Assembly: GCF_004795035.1 (NCBI RefSeq) | Contig: NZ_SSBK01000029.1 | Location: 17,133 to 81,132 of the forward strand | Source: Streptomyces sp. A0958 | GTDB taxonomy: Bacteria > Actinomycetota > Actinomycetes > Streptomycetales > Streptomycetaceae | DNA: 64,000 nucleotides | Direction: 5' to 3' | In this document: positions 7,599 to 16,082 of the stretch, one piece after another | How positions within the stretch are numbered: position 1 is the stretch's first letter | Layout: the number at the start of each line of letters is the position of its first letter | Translations under genes and position numbers: made by a program | Notes under the pieces: generated by a model | Databases searched by the model: none | What the model saw: the letters and a program-made list of their open reading frames with translations, nothing else | What the model was told of the DNA's origin: nothing

Positions 7599-8020
7599 GC
7601 GGCTTCGCGCCCGTCCCCGACGCCGACCACGAGACCGTCTCGATCGCTTCCAACGACGACGTGGTCCGGGCACGCCAGCTGGTGCGCACCCTCGGCCAGC
7701 GCTGCAAGCTCTCGCTCGTCGACCAGACCAAGCTCGTCACCGCGGCGAGCGAACTCGCCCGGAACACGCTGGTCTACGGCGGCGGCGGAGTCATGCGCGC
7801 GGGCCTGGTAGGTCGCGACGGGCGCGTCGGGGTGACCGCGGTCTTCGAGGACGAGGGCCCGGGTATCCCCGACATCGACCAGGCGCTGACCGACGGATGG
7901 ACCTCCGGCGGAGGGCTCGGACTCGGGCTGAGCGGAGCCCGTCGCCTGGTCGACGACTTCACCCTGGAGACCGAGACCGGGCGCGGCACACAGGTTGCGG
8001 TGACCAAGTGGAGGCGCTGA
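7595..8020 (+). CDS. rsbT: RsbT-type serine/threonine kinase (switch protein)
   Basis: A 141-residue GHKL-fold kinase. The N box ASELARNTLVYGGGG, the G1 box FEDEGPGIPD and the G2 box GGGLGLGLSGARRLVDDF are all present, and the closing GTQVAVTKWRR is typical of RsbT. It phosphorylates RsbR and RsbS and, once released, activates a PP2C phosphatase in known systems. Here the natural target would be the PP2C protein encoded at the operon end. The start overlaps the rsbS stop (ATGA). Confidence 0.93.
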   Translation: MSGFAPVPDADHETVSIASNDDVVRARQLVRTLGQRCKLSLVDQTKLVTAASELARNTLVYGGGGVMRAGLVGRDGRVGVTAVFEDEGPGIPDIDQALTDGWTSGGGLGLGLSGARRLVDDFTLETETGRGTQVAVTKWRR

Positions 8021-9237
8021 CCCTCCCGGTCCTGGACGCGCAGGACGTCCTCTGGCTCCGGGACCAGGAGGCGCTGCCCGCCGCGGCCCGCGGCGCGTCG
8101 GTCTCGCTGGCCCGGCGCATCGGGTTCGACGAGCAGCGGTGCGCCGAGGTCGCACTCGCCGTGAGCGAGGCCGCGACCAACCTGCGCAGGCACGCCGTCG
8201 GAGGAACCTTCCTGCTGCGCACGGTCCGCACACCGGACGACGCGGGCGTCGAATTCGTCACCATGGACGACGGGCCGGGGATGGCGGACGTCGCGCACTC
8301 GCTCACCGACGGCACGTCCACGGGCGGCACCCTCGGCATCGGCCTGGGCGCCATCTCCCGTCTGGCCGACTTCTTCGACGTGCACTCCGTGCCCGGCCGG
8401 GGCACGGTACTGACCGCACGCTTCTGGACGAAGGACGCGGCCCGGCGCATGGCTGCCTGCGGACGCCCCGTCGTGGAAGGGCTGACGAGGACGATCAGCG
8501 GAGAGGACGTGTGCGGGGACGCCTGGTTCGCCCGCCGGGCCGGCAGCCGGGCGGACGGCGGCCAGGGCCTGCGACGGGCCGGCGTCCGAGGTCCCGCCCC
8601 CGAGCCGGAGCGCTCGTCGGACGCCGCCCTGGGATGGGCGCAGCTGACCGGGTTCCGGCCGATCAGGAACGGCTCCCGGCACGCGGTCGAGACACCTTCG
8701 GCAGCCCCGGGCGGTGCCGGTCCGGACGAACCCGCTCTCCTGGTCCTGTTCTGCGACGGTCTGGGACACGGGCCGCTGGCCGGCCAGGCCGCACAGGCGG
8801 CGGTGACCGCCTTCCGCGACTCGGCGGCCGAGCAGCCCGACGCGATGATCATGGACATCCACAAGGCGCTGCGCGGCGGCAGGGGTGGCGCCGTCGCCGT
8901 CGTACGCATCGAACCGCGCAGGCAGAACCTGTACTTCTGCGGCATCGGCAACGTCAGCACGTTCGTCGTGGACCCGGCCACCGGCAGCAGGCGGACCCTT
9001 TCGTCGGCGCCCGGCATCGTGGGGCACCAGATGCCGACGCTGCGGGTCACACAGCAGTCACTGCCTCGCGACAGCGCCGTGATCATGCATTCCGACGGTC
9101 TCACCGAGCGCTGGCAGGCGGCGGGGCTGCCCGGCTTCCTGGAGCATTCGCCGCTGGTGGCGGCGGCGCAGCTGCTGCGCGAGGCAGGTGTGCGCCGGGA
9201 CGATGCCGGCGTCGTCGTGGCGAAGGGGCCCTGGTGA
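8008..9237 (+). CDS. Fusion of GHKL anti-sigma-like domain and RsbX-type PP2C phosphatase
   Basis: A 409-residue two-domain protein. Residues about 1-145 are an RsbW/RsbT-like ATPase domain with N box ALAVSEAATNLRRHAVGG, G1 MDDGPGMAD and G2 GTLGIGLGAISRLADFF. Residues about 210-409 are a PP2C-like phosphatase with ALLVLFCDGLGHGPLAGQAA, CGIGNVSTFVVDP and VIMHSDGLTERW. RsbX proteins dephosphorylate RsbR/RsbS and reset the stressosome; the genetic position suggests the same here. The GTG at 8008 is taken as start; it overlaps rsbT by 13 nt and has only a weak ribosome site. The product ends in a GTGA overlap with the kinase gene. Confidence 0.85.
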   Translation: MEALTLPVLDAQDVLWLRDQEALPAAARGASVSLARRIGFDEQRCAEVALAVSEAATNLRRHAVGGTFLLRTVRTPDDAGVEFVTMDDGPGMADVAHSLTDGTSTGGTLGIGLGAISRLADFFDVHSVPGRGTVLTARFWTKDAARRMAACGRPVVEGLTRTISGEDVCGDAWFARRAGSRADGGQGLRRAGVRGPAPEPERSSDAALGWAQLTGFRPIRNGSRHAVETPSAAPGGAGPDEPALLVLFCDGLGHGPLAGQAAQAAVTAFRDSAAEQPDAMIMDIHKALRGGRGGAVAVVRIEPRRQNLYFCGIGNVSTFVVDPATGSRRTLSSAPGIVGHQMPTLRVTQQSLPRDSAVIMHSDGLTERWQAAGLPGFLEHSPLVAAAQLLREAGVRRDDAGVVVAKGPW

Positions 9238-11027
9238 ACACGTTCCCGGCTCATGAGACCGCCCCTCTGGCGTCCTTCCCCCTGACCACGGAGCAGGACG
9301 TCTTCCTGCTCCGCCGCAGCGGCAAGTCGGCCGCCGAAGCGCTCGGCGTGGAGAAACAGGACCAGATCCGGTTCGCGACCGCCCTGAGCGAGCTGGGCAG
9401 GGACCTGCTGGGCGCGTCCGGGCTGACCGTCACCTTCGGTGTCGTCAGCCGGCCGCTGCCCCTCCTGCGGGTCGGCCTGTCCTGGCAGGACGGCCGCGGC
9501 CCCGGGGAGGAGGCCATCCAGGCGGCCTCCCGGCTGGTCCCGGTCCGCTACGTCCCCCCGGAGCACGGGCTCGCGGTCGAACAGCAGCTCACCGCCGGCA
9601 CCAGCACGTCCGAGGAGGCCGCCGAGCAGGTGCGGCGCGCCCTCCTGGCCCACAAGGGCCCCAGCGCACTGGACGACACCCGCGCACAGACCGGAGACCT
9701 GATCGCCGCGCTGGTGGAATCCAGGGCGCAGCGCGAGGAACTGCGCCGTCTGAACGAGGAGCTGGAGGAGACCAACAAGGGAGTGGTGGCCCTCTACACC
9801 GAGCTGTCGCAGGAGCTGGAGGAGACCAACCGCGGCGTCGTGGCCCTCTACGCGGAACTGGAGGAGAAGTCCCGGCAGCTGCGCGAGGCGAGCGAGGCCA
9901 AGACCAGGTTCTGGGCCAACGTCAGTCACGAGCTGCGCACGCCGGTCAACTCGGTCGTCGGGCTCGCACGGCTGCTCCTGGAATTCGACGAGGACCGCCT
10001 CGACGAGGAACAGCGCCGGCAGATCGGCCTGATCTCCGCATCGGGTGCCACCCTCCTCGCCCTCGTCGACGAACTCCTGGACGTCGCCAAGGCGGAATCC
10101 GGGCGCCTGGAACCCCACTGGACGACGGTGGACCTGCGGGCCGCGCTCGGCCAGCTGCGGGGCACCCTGCGGGGCTACGCGGGTGCGGGTGGCGCCGAAC
10201 TGATCGTGGCCGAGCCCGGTCTGCGGATCGTCAGCGACGAGGTCATGCTCACCCGCGTCCTGCGCAACCTGCTCTCCAACGCCCTGAAGTTCACGCCCGC
10301 CGGGACCGTGCGCCTCGATGTCTCCCAGGAGGACGGGCCCGACGGCGGCCACGTCGTCTTCACCGTGTCGGACACGGGCGTCGGCATCCCGGAGGAGGAA
10401 CAGCAGCAGATCTTCGAGGAGTTCTACCAGGTACGCGGACCTCATCAGCGCGGCCGCTCCGGTACGGGCCTGGGCCTGCCCTACGCGCGCCGGCTCACCG
10501 CACTGCTGGGCGGCGGTCTCTCCCTGACCAGCAGCCCGGGGGCCGGCACCGTGGTCACCGTACGGCTGCCCGTGGCCGGTCAGTCCCTCGCCGGGACCGG
10601 CCACCACGAATCCCGCGCACCCGTGGTCGCCGTCCTGGTCACCGTGGACGACGACGGCGCCTTCCGCGCCGCGATCCGACCGTTCCTGGACCGGCTCGCC
10701 GGGCGTGTGATCGAGGTGGCGGAGGGGAGTCTGGCCGGCTCCACCGTGCGCCGCGAGCGGCCGGACGCCGTGCTCCTCGATCTGCACCTGCCCGACCTCG
10801 ACGGTTACGCCGTGCTGGCGGAACTCGCCGCGGACCCCGAACTGCGCACCGTCCCCGTCCTCGTCCTCACCTCGACACCCGGTGAGGACCTGGACCGGGA
10901 ACGGCTCACGCACGCGCGGGCGATCCTCGAGAAGTCCACGCTGAACCTGCCAAAGCTGGCCGCGGCACTCGCGGAACACGTGACGCCCGCCACGTCGGGA
11001 GCGGACGAGAAGGACGACATGGCATGA
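9234..11027 (+). CDS. Hybrid sensor histidine kinase with C-terminal receiver
   Basis: A 597-residue soluble kinase with no membrane segment. The N-terminal about 130 residues resemble a degenerate RsbT/RsbW-type ATPase fold lacking clear G boxes. A coiled coil (about 165-225) follows with two near-identical segments ELEETNKGVVALYTEL and ELEETNRGVVALYAEL. The kinase core has the H box ANVSHELRTPVNS (His near 234), N box LRNLLSNALKFTPAG, G1 VSDTGVGIPEE and G2 GTGLGLPYARRL. A receiver domain (about 465-585) has the acidic triplet VDDD, the acceptor region LLDLHLPDLDGY, LVLTSTP and the Lys of ILEKS. It lies in the stressosome operon with four-base overlaps at both ends, so it probably feeds a second input into the same output. 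Confidence 0.9.
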   Translation: MNTFPAHETAPLASFPLTTEQDVFLLRRSGKSAAEALGVEKQDQIRFATALSELGRDLLGASGLTVTFGVVSRPLPLLRVGLSWQDGRGPGEEAIQAASRLVPVRYVPPEHGLAVEQQLTAGTSTSEEAAEQVRRALLAHKGPSALDDTRAQTGDLIAALVESRAQREELRRLNEELEETNKGVVALYTELSQELEETNRGVVALYAELEEKSRQLREASEAKTRFWANVSHELRTPVNSVVGLARLLLEFDEDRLDEEQRRQIGLISASGATLLALVDELLDVAKAESGRLEPHWTTVDLRAALGQLRGTLRGYAGAGGAELIVAEPGLRIVSDEVMLTRVLRNLLSNALKFTPAGTVRLDVSQEDGPDGGHVVFTVSDTGVGIPEEEQQQIFEEFYQVRGPHQRGRSGTGLGLPYARRLTALLGGGLSLTSSPGAGTVVTVRLPVAGQSLAGTGHHESRAPVVAVLVTVDDDGAFRAAIRPFLDRLAGRVIEVAEGSLAGSTVRRERPDAVLLDLHLPDLDGYAVLAELAADPELRTVPVLVLTSTPGEDLDRERLTHARAILEKSTLNLPKLAAALAEHVTPATSGADEKDDMA

Positions 11028-12682
11028 CTGCGCATCTGCGCCGGGACAGCGCCGCCGCCAAGGTGCTGGTACTCGACGACAACGAGACCAACCGGTACAT
11101 CGTCGGCAGCTGGCTCCGCCGGGCGGGTCACACCGTGGTGGAGGCCGTCGACGGTACGGAGGGCCTGGCCCTCCTCGCCGGCGCCCCCGACGGCGAACTG
11201 CCGGAACTGGCCGTCGTCGACGTGAAGCTCCCCGACATGAGCGGCTTCGAGGTGTGCGAGCGGATCAAGGCCGACCCCCGGACCGCCTCACTGCCCGTCA
11301 TCCACATCTCCGCGACGGCCATCGAGCTGAGCGACCGGACCCAGGGCCTCCACCGCGGCGCGGACGCCTACCTCACCGAACCGATCGCTCCGGACGAGTT
11401 GCTGGCCACGGTCACCGCGGCGTTGCGTTACGCCCGCGCCCGGCGCCGCGCGGAGCGGCTCGCCACCCGGGTGGCCGCACTGAACAGCAGCACCCTGGCC
11501 GTCTACGCCGCCATGGACGGGGATTCCTTCACCGCCGAGGCGGCGGCCGGCGCGGCCGCGCTCATGGAATCGGCCGCCGTCGCCGTCTGCCTCAGCCCCG
11601 ACAACCGTACGCTCCACCTCGCCGCGGTCGCTCGGAGCCCGAGGTCGGACAGCGCCGGAACCGGCGGCGGCACGGCGGTCGGCGGGGCGGGCGACGAGGC
11701 GCGGCTGCTCGACCTCCTGGCCGAGCGGGCCCTCGGCGACCGGACCGGAACGGAGACCGTGCTGCTGTCCGGTGCCGAGTGGCGGGCGCTCGTCTGCCAC
11801 GGCGACGACCGGGCGGACGTGTTCTCCGGCGGGGTCGCGCTCACCCTGGCCCGCACGAAACGGGGCCGGCCCCCCGTCGCGTTCGCGGTCGGCGCCGACG
11901 CCCTCGACGGCGTGGACGACCGCGACCTGCTCTCCCAGCTGGCGCAGGCCTGCGCGCTGGCGCTGGAGGCGCTGCGATCACGCAGCGAGGAACACGCGCT
12001 CGTCCTCACCCTCCAGCGGACCTTCCTGCCGGACCGACTGCCCGAAACACCCGGTGTGGACCTGGCCGTGCGCTACGAGCCCGCCGCCGACCACACCGAG
12101 ATCGGCGGAGACTTCTACGAGGCCCTTCAGACCCCGGACGGCCTGCTGCTCGCCATCGGGGACGTGGCGGGGCACTCGCTCAAGGCCGCCATGATCATGG
12201 GAGAGGTCAGGCACGCCCTGCGGGCCTACGCCATCGAGGGCCATGCCCCCCAGTCCCTGCTGACGAGCCTGGACGCCCTGCTGGTACGCGTGCGGCCGTC
12301 GATGACGGTCACCGTCTGCCTGGTGCTGGTGGAGCCCGGGGGACGACGCGTCCAGGTGGCCAACGCCGGCCACATACCGCCCCTGCTGCGGCACCCGGAC
12401 GGAACCACGCGCTATCTGACCGAGCACGGCCCCCTTCTGGGGCTCAACCTCCCGCATCCGCCGGTCGTGAGCCACGAGGTGCCGGAGGGGTCGACCCTCC
12501 TGCTGCTGACGGACGGCCTCGTGGAGGTGCCGGGGGAGGACCTCGACGACAGCATGCGGATGCTGAGCACCACCTTCTCCCGGGCGCCGGCCGGGATCGA
12601 GGAGCTGTGCGACGAACTGCTGGCGACGTTCGGCAAGGGAAAGACGGACGACATCGCCCTGCTCGCCGCCCGCCTGCACTGA
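11024..12682 (+). CDS. Receiver domain–PP2C phosphatase (RsbU/RsbP-like output protein)
   Basis: A 552-residue protein. Residues 10-135 form a receiver domain with LVLDDNETNRYI, acceptor region AVVDVKLPDMSGFEV and ISATAI, but the usual Lys-Pro near the end is replaced (AYLTEPIAPDEL). The middle (about 150-310) is a GAF-like region without obvious ligand motifs. The C-terminal 230 residues are a SpoIIE/PP2C phosphatase: EIGGDFYEAL, IGDVAGHSLKAAMIMG, ANAGHIPPLL, LLLTDGLVEVPG and KTDDIALLAARL, with all metal-binding Asp residues. It likely dephosphorylates an anti-anti-sigma factor encoded elsewhere, in response to both the upstream kinase and RsbT. The ATGA overlap with the kinase gene supports the start. 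Confidence 0.9.
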   Translation: MTAHLRRDSAAAKVLVLDDNETNRYIVGSWLRRAGHTVVEAVDGTEGLALLAGAPDGELPELAVVDVKLPDMSGFEVCERIKADPRTASLPVIHISATAIELSDRTQGLHRGADAYLTEPIAPDELLATVTAALRYARARRRAERLATRVAALNSSTLAVYAAMDGDSFTAEAAAGAAALMESAAVAVCLSPDNRTLHLAAVARSPRSDSAGTGGGTAVGGAGDEARLLDLLAERALGDRTGTETVLLSGAEWRALVCHGDDRADVFSGGVALTLARTKRGRPPVAFAVGADALDGVDDRDLLSQLAQACALALEALRSRSEEHALVLTLQRTFLPDRLPETPGVDLAVRYEPAADHTEIGGDFYEALQTPDGLLLAIGDVAGHSLKAAMIMGEVRHALRAYAIEGHAPQSLLTSLDALLVRVRPSMTVTVCLVLVEPGGRRVQVANAGHIPPLLRHPDGTTRYLTEHGPLLGLNLPHPPVVSHEVPEGSTLLLLTDGLVEVPGEDLDDSMRMLSTTFSRAPAGIEELCDELLATFGKGKTDDIALLAARLH

Positions 12683-12708
12683 GCGGTCCCGGCAGACCCG
12701 GGCAGCGC

Positions 12709-12740
12709 GAAGGGGGCGCCTCGCCGCAGGCGCCCCCTTC
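12709..12740. terminator. Bidirectional terminator between the stressosome operon and pepN
   Basis: A perfect 12-bp stem, gaagggggcgcc (12709-12720) with ggcgcccccttc (12729-12740), with an 8-nt loop and T-rich sequence (ttgcttcttg) on the plus side. It lies between convergent genes. Confidence 0.85.
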
Positions 12741-12768
12741 TTGCTTCTTGCTCCTCGGCCGGCCCCGG

Positions 12769-15345
12769 TTACGCGGTGGCCGCCGCCGCGTCCGCCGCCC
12801 GCGCCCGCAGCGCCCGCTCCACACCCGAGCGGGACTCCGAGATCAGCCGGCGCAGACCCGCACCCGGCTGCGCCGAGGCCAGCCAGGCGTCCGTGGCGTC
12901 CAGGGTCTCCTGCGAGACCTGGAGCGCCGGGTACAGGCCGATGGCGACCTGCTGGGCCATCTCGTGGCTCCGCGAGTCCCAGACGTCCTTCACCGCGGCG
13001 AAGAACTTCTCCGTGTAGGGGGCCAGCAGCTCCTGCTGGTCCGTCTGCACGAAGCCGGCGATGACCGCCTCCTGGAGGGAGTTCGGCAGCTTGTCGGACT
13101 CCACGACCGACGCCCACGCCTCGGCCTTCGCCTCTTCGGAGGGCCGCGCCGCACGGGCGGCCGCCGCGTGGCGCTCGCCCGCCGCCGTCCGGTCGCGCGT
13201 GTACTCGGCGTCGACCTCGTCCTCGTCCAGCAGCCCGCTGGCCGCGAGCCGCTGCACGAACGCCCAGCGCAGCTCGGTGTCGACGGACAGGCCCTCGACC
13301 GAATCGGTGCCGTCGAGCAGCGACTGGAGCAGGTCCAGCTGCTGCGGGGTGCGGGCCGTGGCCGCGAAGGCACGCGCCCAGGCCAGCTGGTGGTCGCTGC
13401 CCGGCTCCGCCGCGCGCAGGTGCGCGAGCGTCGCCTCGGTCCACTGCGTCAGACCCGCCTCGCGCCACTGCGGCATCGCGTACATGTCGAGCGCCGTCTT
13501 CACCTGGCGGTGCAGCGACTGCACGACACCGATGTCCGACTCCTTGCCGATCCCGGACAGGACCAGCGCGAGGTAGTCGCGGGTGGCCAGCTCGCCGTCC
13601 CGGGTCATGTCCCAGGCCGACGCCCAGCACAGGGCGCGCGGCAGCGACTCGGTGAAGTCGCCCAGGTGCTCCGTGACGACCCGCAGCGACTCCTCGTCCA
13701 GGCGGACCTTCGCGTACGAGAGGTCGTCGTCGTTGAGCAGGACGACGGCCGGGCGCGCGGCGCCGGCCGGGAACGGCACGGTGGTGCGCTCGCCGTCGAC
13801 GTCCAGCTCGATCCGGTCCGTACGCACCAGCTTCCCGGCCTCGTCCAGGTCGTAGCAGCCGATGGCGATGCGGTGCGGCCGCAGCGTCGGCTCGCCCTTC
13901 GCGCCGGCGGGCAGCGCGGGTGCCTCCTGGAGCACGGTGAACGAGGTGACGTGACCGTTCTCGTCGGTCTCGATCTCCGGGCGCAGGATGTTGATGCCGG
14001 CCGTCTCCAGCCACGCCTTCGACCAGGTCTTCAGGTCGCGGCCCGAGGTCTTCTCCAGCGCGCCCAGCAGGTCGGTCAGGCGGGTGTTGCCGAAGGCGTG
14101 CGCCTTGAAGTACGCCTGGACGCCCTGGAAGAACTCGTCCATGCCGACGTACGCCACCAGCTGCTTCAGGACGGAGGCGCCCTTGGCGTACGTGATGCCG
14201 TCGAAGTTGACCAGGACGTCGTCCAGGTCGCGGATGTCGGCCATGATCGGGTGGGTCGAGGGCAGCTGGTCCTGCCGGTAGGCCCAGGTCTTCATCGAGT
14301 TGGCGAACGTGGTCCAGGAGTGCGGCCACTGCGAGCCCTCGGCGTACGCCAGGCAGGCGATCGAGGTGTAAGTGGCGAACGACTCGTTCAGCCAGAGGTC
14401 GTTCCACCACTCCATCGTGACGAGGTCGCCGAACCACATGTGGGCCAGCTCGTGCAGGATGGTCTCGGCCCGCGTCTCGTACGCCGCGTCCGTCACCTTG
14501 GAGCGGAAGACGTACTGGTCGCGGATGGTGACCGCGCCCGCGTTCTCCATCGCGCCCGCGTTGAACTCCGGGACGAAGAGCTGGTCGTACTTGGCGAACG
14601 GGTACGCGTAGTCGAACTTCTCCTGGAACCAGTCGAAGCCCATCCGGGTCACGTCGAAGATCGCGTCCGCGTCCAGGTACTCGGCGAGCGAGGGCCGGCA
14701 GTAGATGCCCAGCGGGACGGTCCGGCCGTCCTTCTCGTAGCTGCTGTGCACCGAGTGGTACGGGCCGACGATCAAGGCGGTGATGTACGAGGAGATGCGC
14801 GGCGTCGGCTCGAAGGACCAGACGTCGTCCTTCGGCTCGGGCGTCGGCGAGTTGGAGATCACGGTCCAGCCGGAGGGGGCCTTCACGGTGAACCGGAAGG
14901 TCGCCTTCAGGTCGGGCTGCTCGAAGCTCGCGAAGACGCGGCGCGCGTCCGGAACCTCGAACTGGGTGTAGAGGTAGGCCTGCTCGTCGACCGGGTCGAC
15001 GAAGCGGTGCAGCCCCTCGCCGGTGTTGGTGTACGAGCAGTCGGCGACGACCTTCAGCTCGTTGGAGCCCGCCAGCAGGTGCGGCAGGGTGATGCGCGAG
15101 TCGCGGAACACCGCCGCGACGTCCAGCGCCTTGCCGTTCAGCTCGACCTCGTGCACCGAGGGGGCGATCAGGTCGATGAAGGTCTCCGCACCGGCTTCGG
15201 CGGAGTCGAAGCGCACGACGGTGACGGACCGGTAGGTCCCGCCCTCCTGCGCTCCGGAGAGGTCGAGATCGATCTCGTACGCGTCCACGGTCAGCAGGCG
15301 CGCCCGCTCCTGTGCCTCTTCGCGGGTCAGATTCGTGCCAGGCAC
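12769..15345 (-). CDS. pepN: Aminopeptidase N (M1 zinc metallopeptidase), copy 1
   Basis: An 858-residue cytoplasmic aminopeptidase that removes N-terminal residues from peptides. The exopeptidase motif NAGAMENAGAV is near residue 263. The zinc site HELAHMWFGDLVTMEWWNDLWLNE is near 297, with two His and the downstream Glu intact. The C-terminal half is the ERAP1-like helical domain. The GTG start at 15345 is chosen over upstream codons because a clear aaggag box lies 8 nt before it, and because the second copy in this window begins the same way (VPG-NL-R-EA-ERA-LLTVD). The divergent DUF1203 gene starts 113 nt away. Confidence 0.95.
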   Translation of the reverse strand: MPGTNLTREEAQERARLLTVDAYEIDLDLSGAQEGGTYRSVTVVRFDSAEAGAETFIDLIAPSVHEVELNGKALDVAAVFRDSRITLPHLLAGSNELKVVADCSYTNTGEGLHRFVDPVDEQAYLYTQFEVPDARRVFASFEQPDLKATFRFTVKAPSGWTVISNSPTPEPKDDVWSFEPTPRISSYITALIVGPYHSVHSSYEKDGRTVPLGIYCRPSLAEYLDADAIFDVTRMGFDWFQEKFDYAYPFAKYDQLFVPEFNAGAMENAGAVTIRDQYVFRSKVTDAAYETRAETILHELAHMWFGDLVTMEWWNDLWLNESFATYTSIACLAYAEGSQWPHSWTTFANSMKTWAYRQDQLPSTHPIMADIRDLDDVLVNFDGITYAKGASVLKQLVAYVGMDEFFQGVQAYFKAHAFGNTRLTDLLGALEKTSGRDLKTWSKAWLETAGINILRPEIETDENGHVTSFTVLQEAPALPAGAKGEPTLRPHRIAIGCYDLDEAGKLVRTDRIELDVDGERTTVPFPAGAARPAVVLLNDDDLSYAKVRLDEESLRVVTEHLGDFTESLPRALCWASAWDMTRDGELATRDYLALVLSGIGKESDIGVVQSLHRQVKTALDMYAMPQWREAGLTQWTEATLAHLRAAEPGSDHQLAWARAFAATARTPQQLDLLQSLLDGTDSVEGLSVDTELRWAFVQRLAASGLLDEDEVDAEYTRDRTAAGERHAAAARAARPSEEAKAEAWASVVESDKLPNSLQEAVIAGFVQTDQQELLAPYTEKFFAAVKDVWDSRSHEMAQQVAIGLYPALQVSQETLDATDAWLASAQPGAGLRRLISESRSGVERALRARAADAAAATA

Positions 15346-15458
15346 GCGGTCATCTCCTTGCTCTGTGATGTTTCCCGTCATCCTTCCACGGGACCCGTAC
15401 CCAGGGCGATGTCCGTTTTCCGCCGGACGGGGGCGGCGCGTCGCGGGACGCTCGTCGT

Positions 15459-15959
15459 ATGACCACATACGAGGCACGCGCGATCGAACCGGGCGCGCTC
15501 GGGGAACTCCGGGAGACCGACGACGCGGGCCGCCCCTGCGTCCCGTACACCGCCACCGACGCGGGCAGTCCGCTGCGGTGCTGCCTGCGCGGTAACGAGG
15601 TGGGTGAGCGCATCGCCCTCGTCTCCTACGCGCCGCTGCGGCGCTGGGCGGCGGCGTCCGGGGCCCGCCCGGGGGCGTACGACGAGCAGGGCCCCGTCTT
15701 CATCCACGCCGAGGGGTGCGGGGGCCCGGCGCCCGACCGGAAGGGCTACCCGTTCTCCCGGGCGGGCGCGCTGCGGACCGTACGGCGCTACGACGCGGAC
15801 GGGCACATCGTGGGCGGCCGGCTCCTCGAAATCCCGGCGGACGAGGAGCGGGGGTACGACGAGGCCGTCGCGGAGGCGTTCGCGGACCCGGCGGTGGCGC
15901 TGGTCCACGTACGAGCCGTGGAGTACGGCTGCTGGCACTTCGAGGTGCGGCGCGGATGA
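15459..15959 (+). CDS. DUF1203 family protein
   Basis: A 166-residue protein with the DUF1203 pattern: a two-residue Cys pair in the segment DAGSPLRCCLRGNEVGER, then IALVSYAPL, then GPVFIHAEGCGG and later YPFSRAGALRTVRRYDADGHIVGG, ending ALVHVRAVEYGCWHFEVRR. DUF1203 proteins have no firm function. The ATG is preceded by no ribosome site; a leaderless start is possible. It is divergent from pepN and followed by a dispersed repeat. Confidence 0.85.
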   Translation: MTTYEARAIEPGALGELRETDDAGRPCVPYTATDAGSPLRCCLRGNEVGERIALVSYAPLRRWAAASGARPGAYDEQGPVFIHAEGCGGPAPDRKGYPFSRAGALRTVRRYDADGHIVGGRLLEIPADEERGYDEAVAEAFADPAVALVHVRAVEYGCWHFEVRRG

Positions 15960-15971
15960 AGCCCCGCCGCA

Positions 15972-16072
15972 CCATCCAGCCCCGCCGGCGTTTGAGGCGC
16001 GGGGCCCGGGGCGGAGCCCCGGTTTCGGGAAGGGGCGGGGAGGGGGCAGCCCCGCGCAGCGGCACTGCCCCG
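15972..16072. repeat. Dispersed Streptomyces intergenic repeat
   Basis: This GC-rich block between the DUF1203 and asd stop codons reads ccatccagccccgccggcg, then tttgaggcgcggggcccgg, ggcggagccccggtttcggg and aaggggcggggagggggcag. This wording recurs between genes in many Streptomyces chromosomes (general knowledge). It is full of short inverted repeats (ggggc/gcccc) and lies between convergent genes, so it may also serve as a terminator. Confidence 0.6.
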
Positions 16073-16082
16073 ACCTCCGGCT

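Noticed and set aside
11254..15462. Very long plus-strand open frame over the PP2C gene and pepN
   Set aside because: It is an antisense or shifted shadow of real genes with clear motifs on their own frames; its product is low-complexity Arg/Gly/Val.
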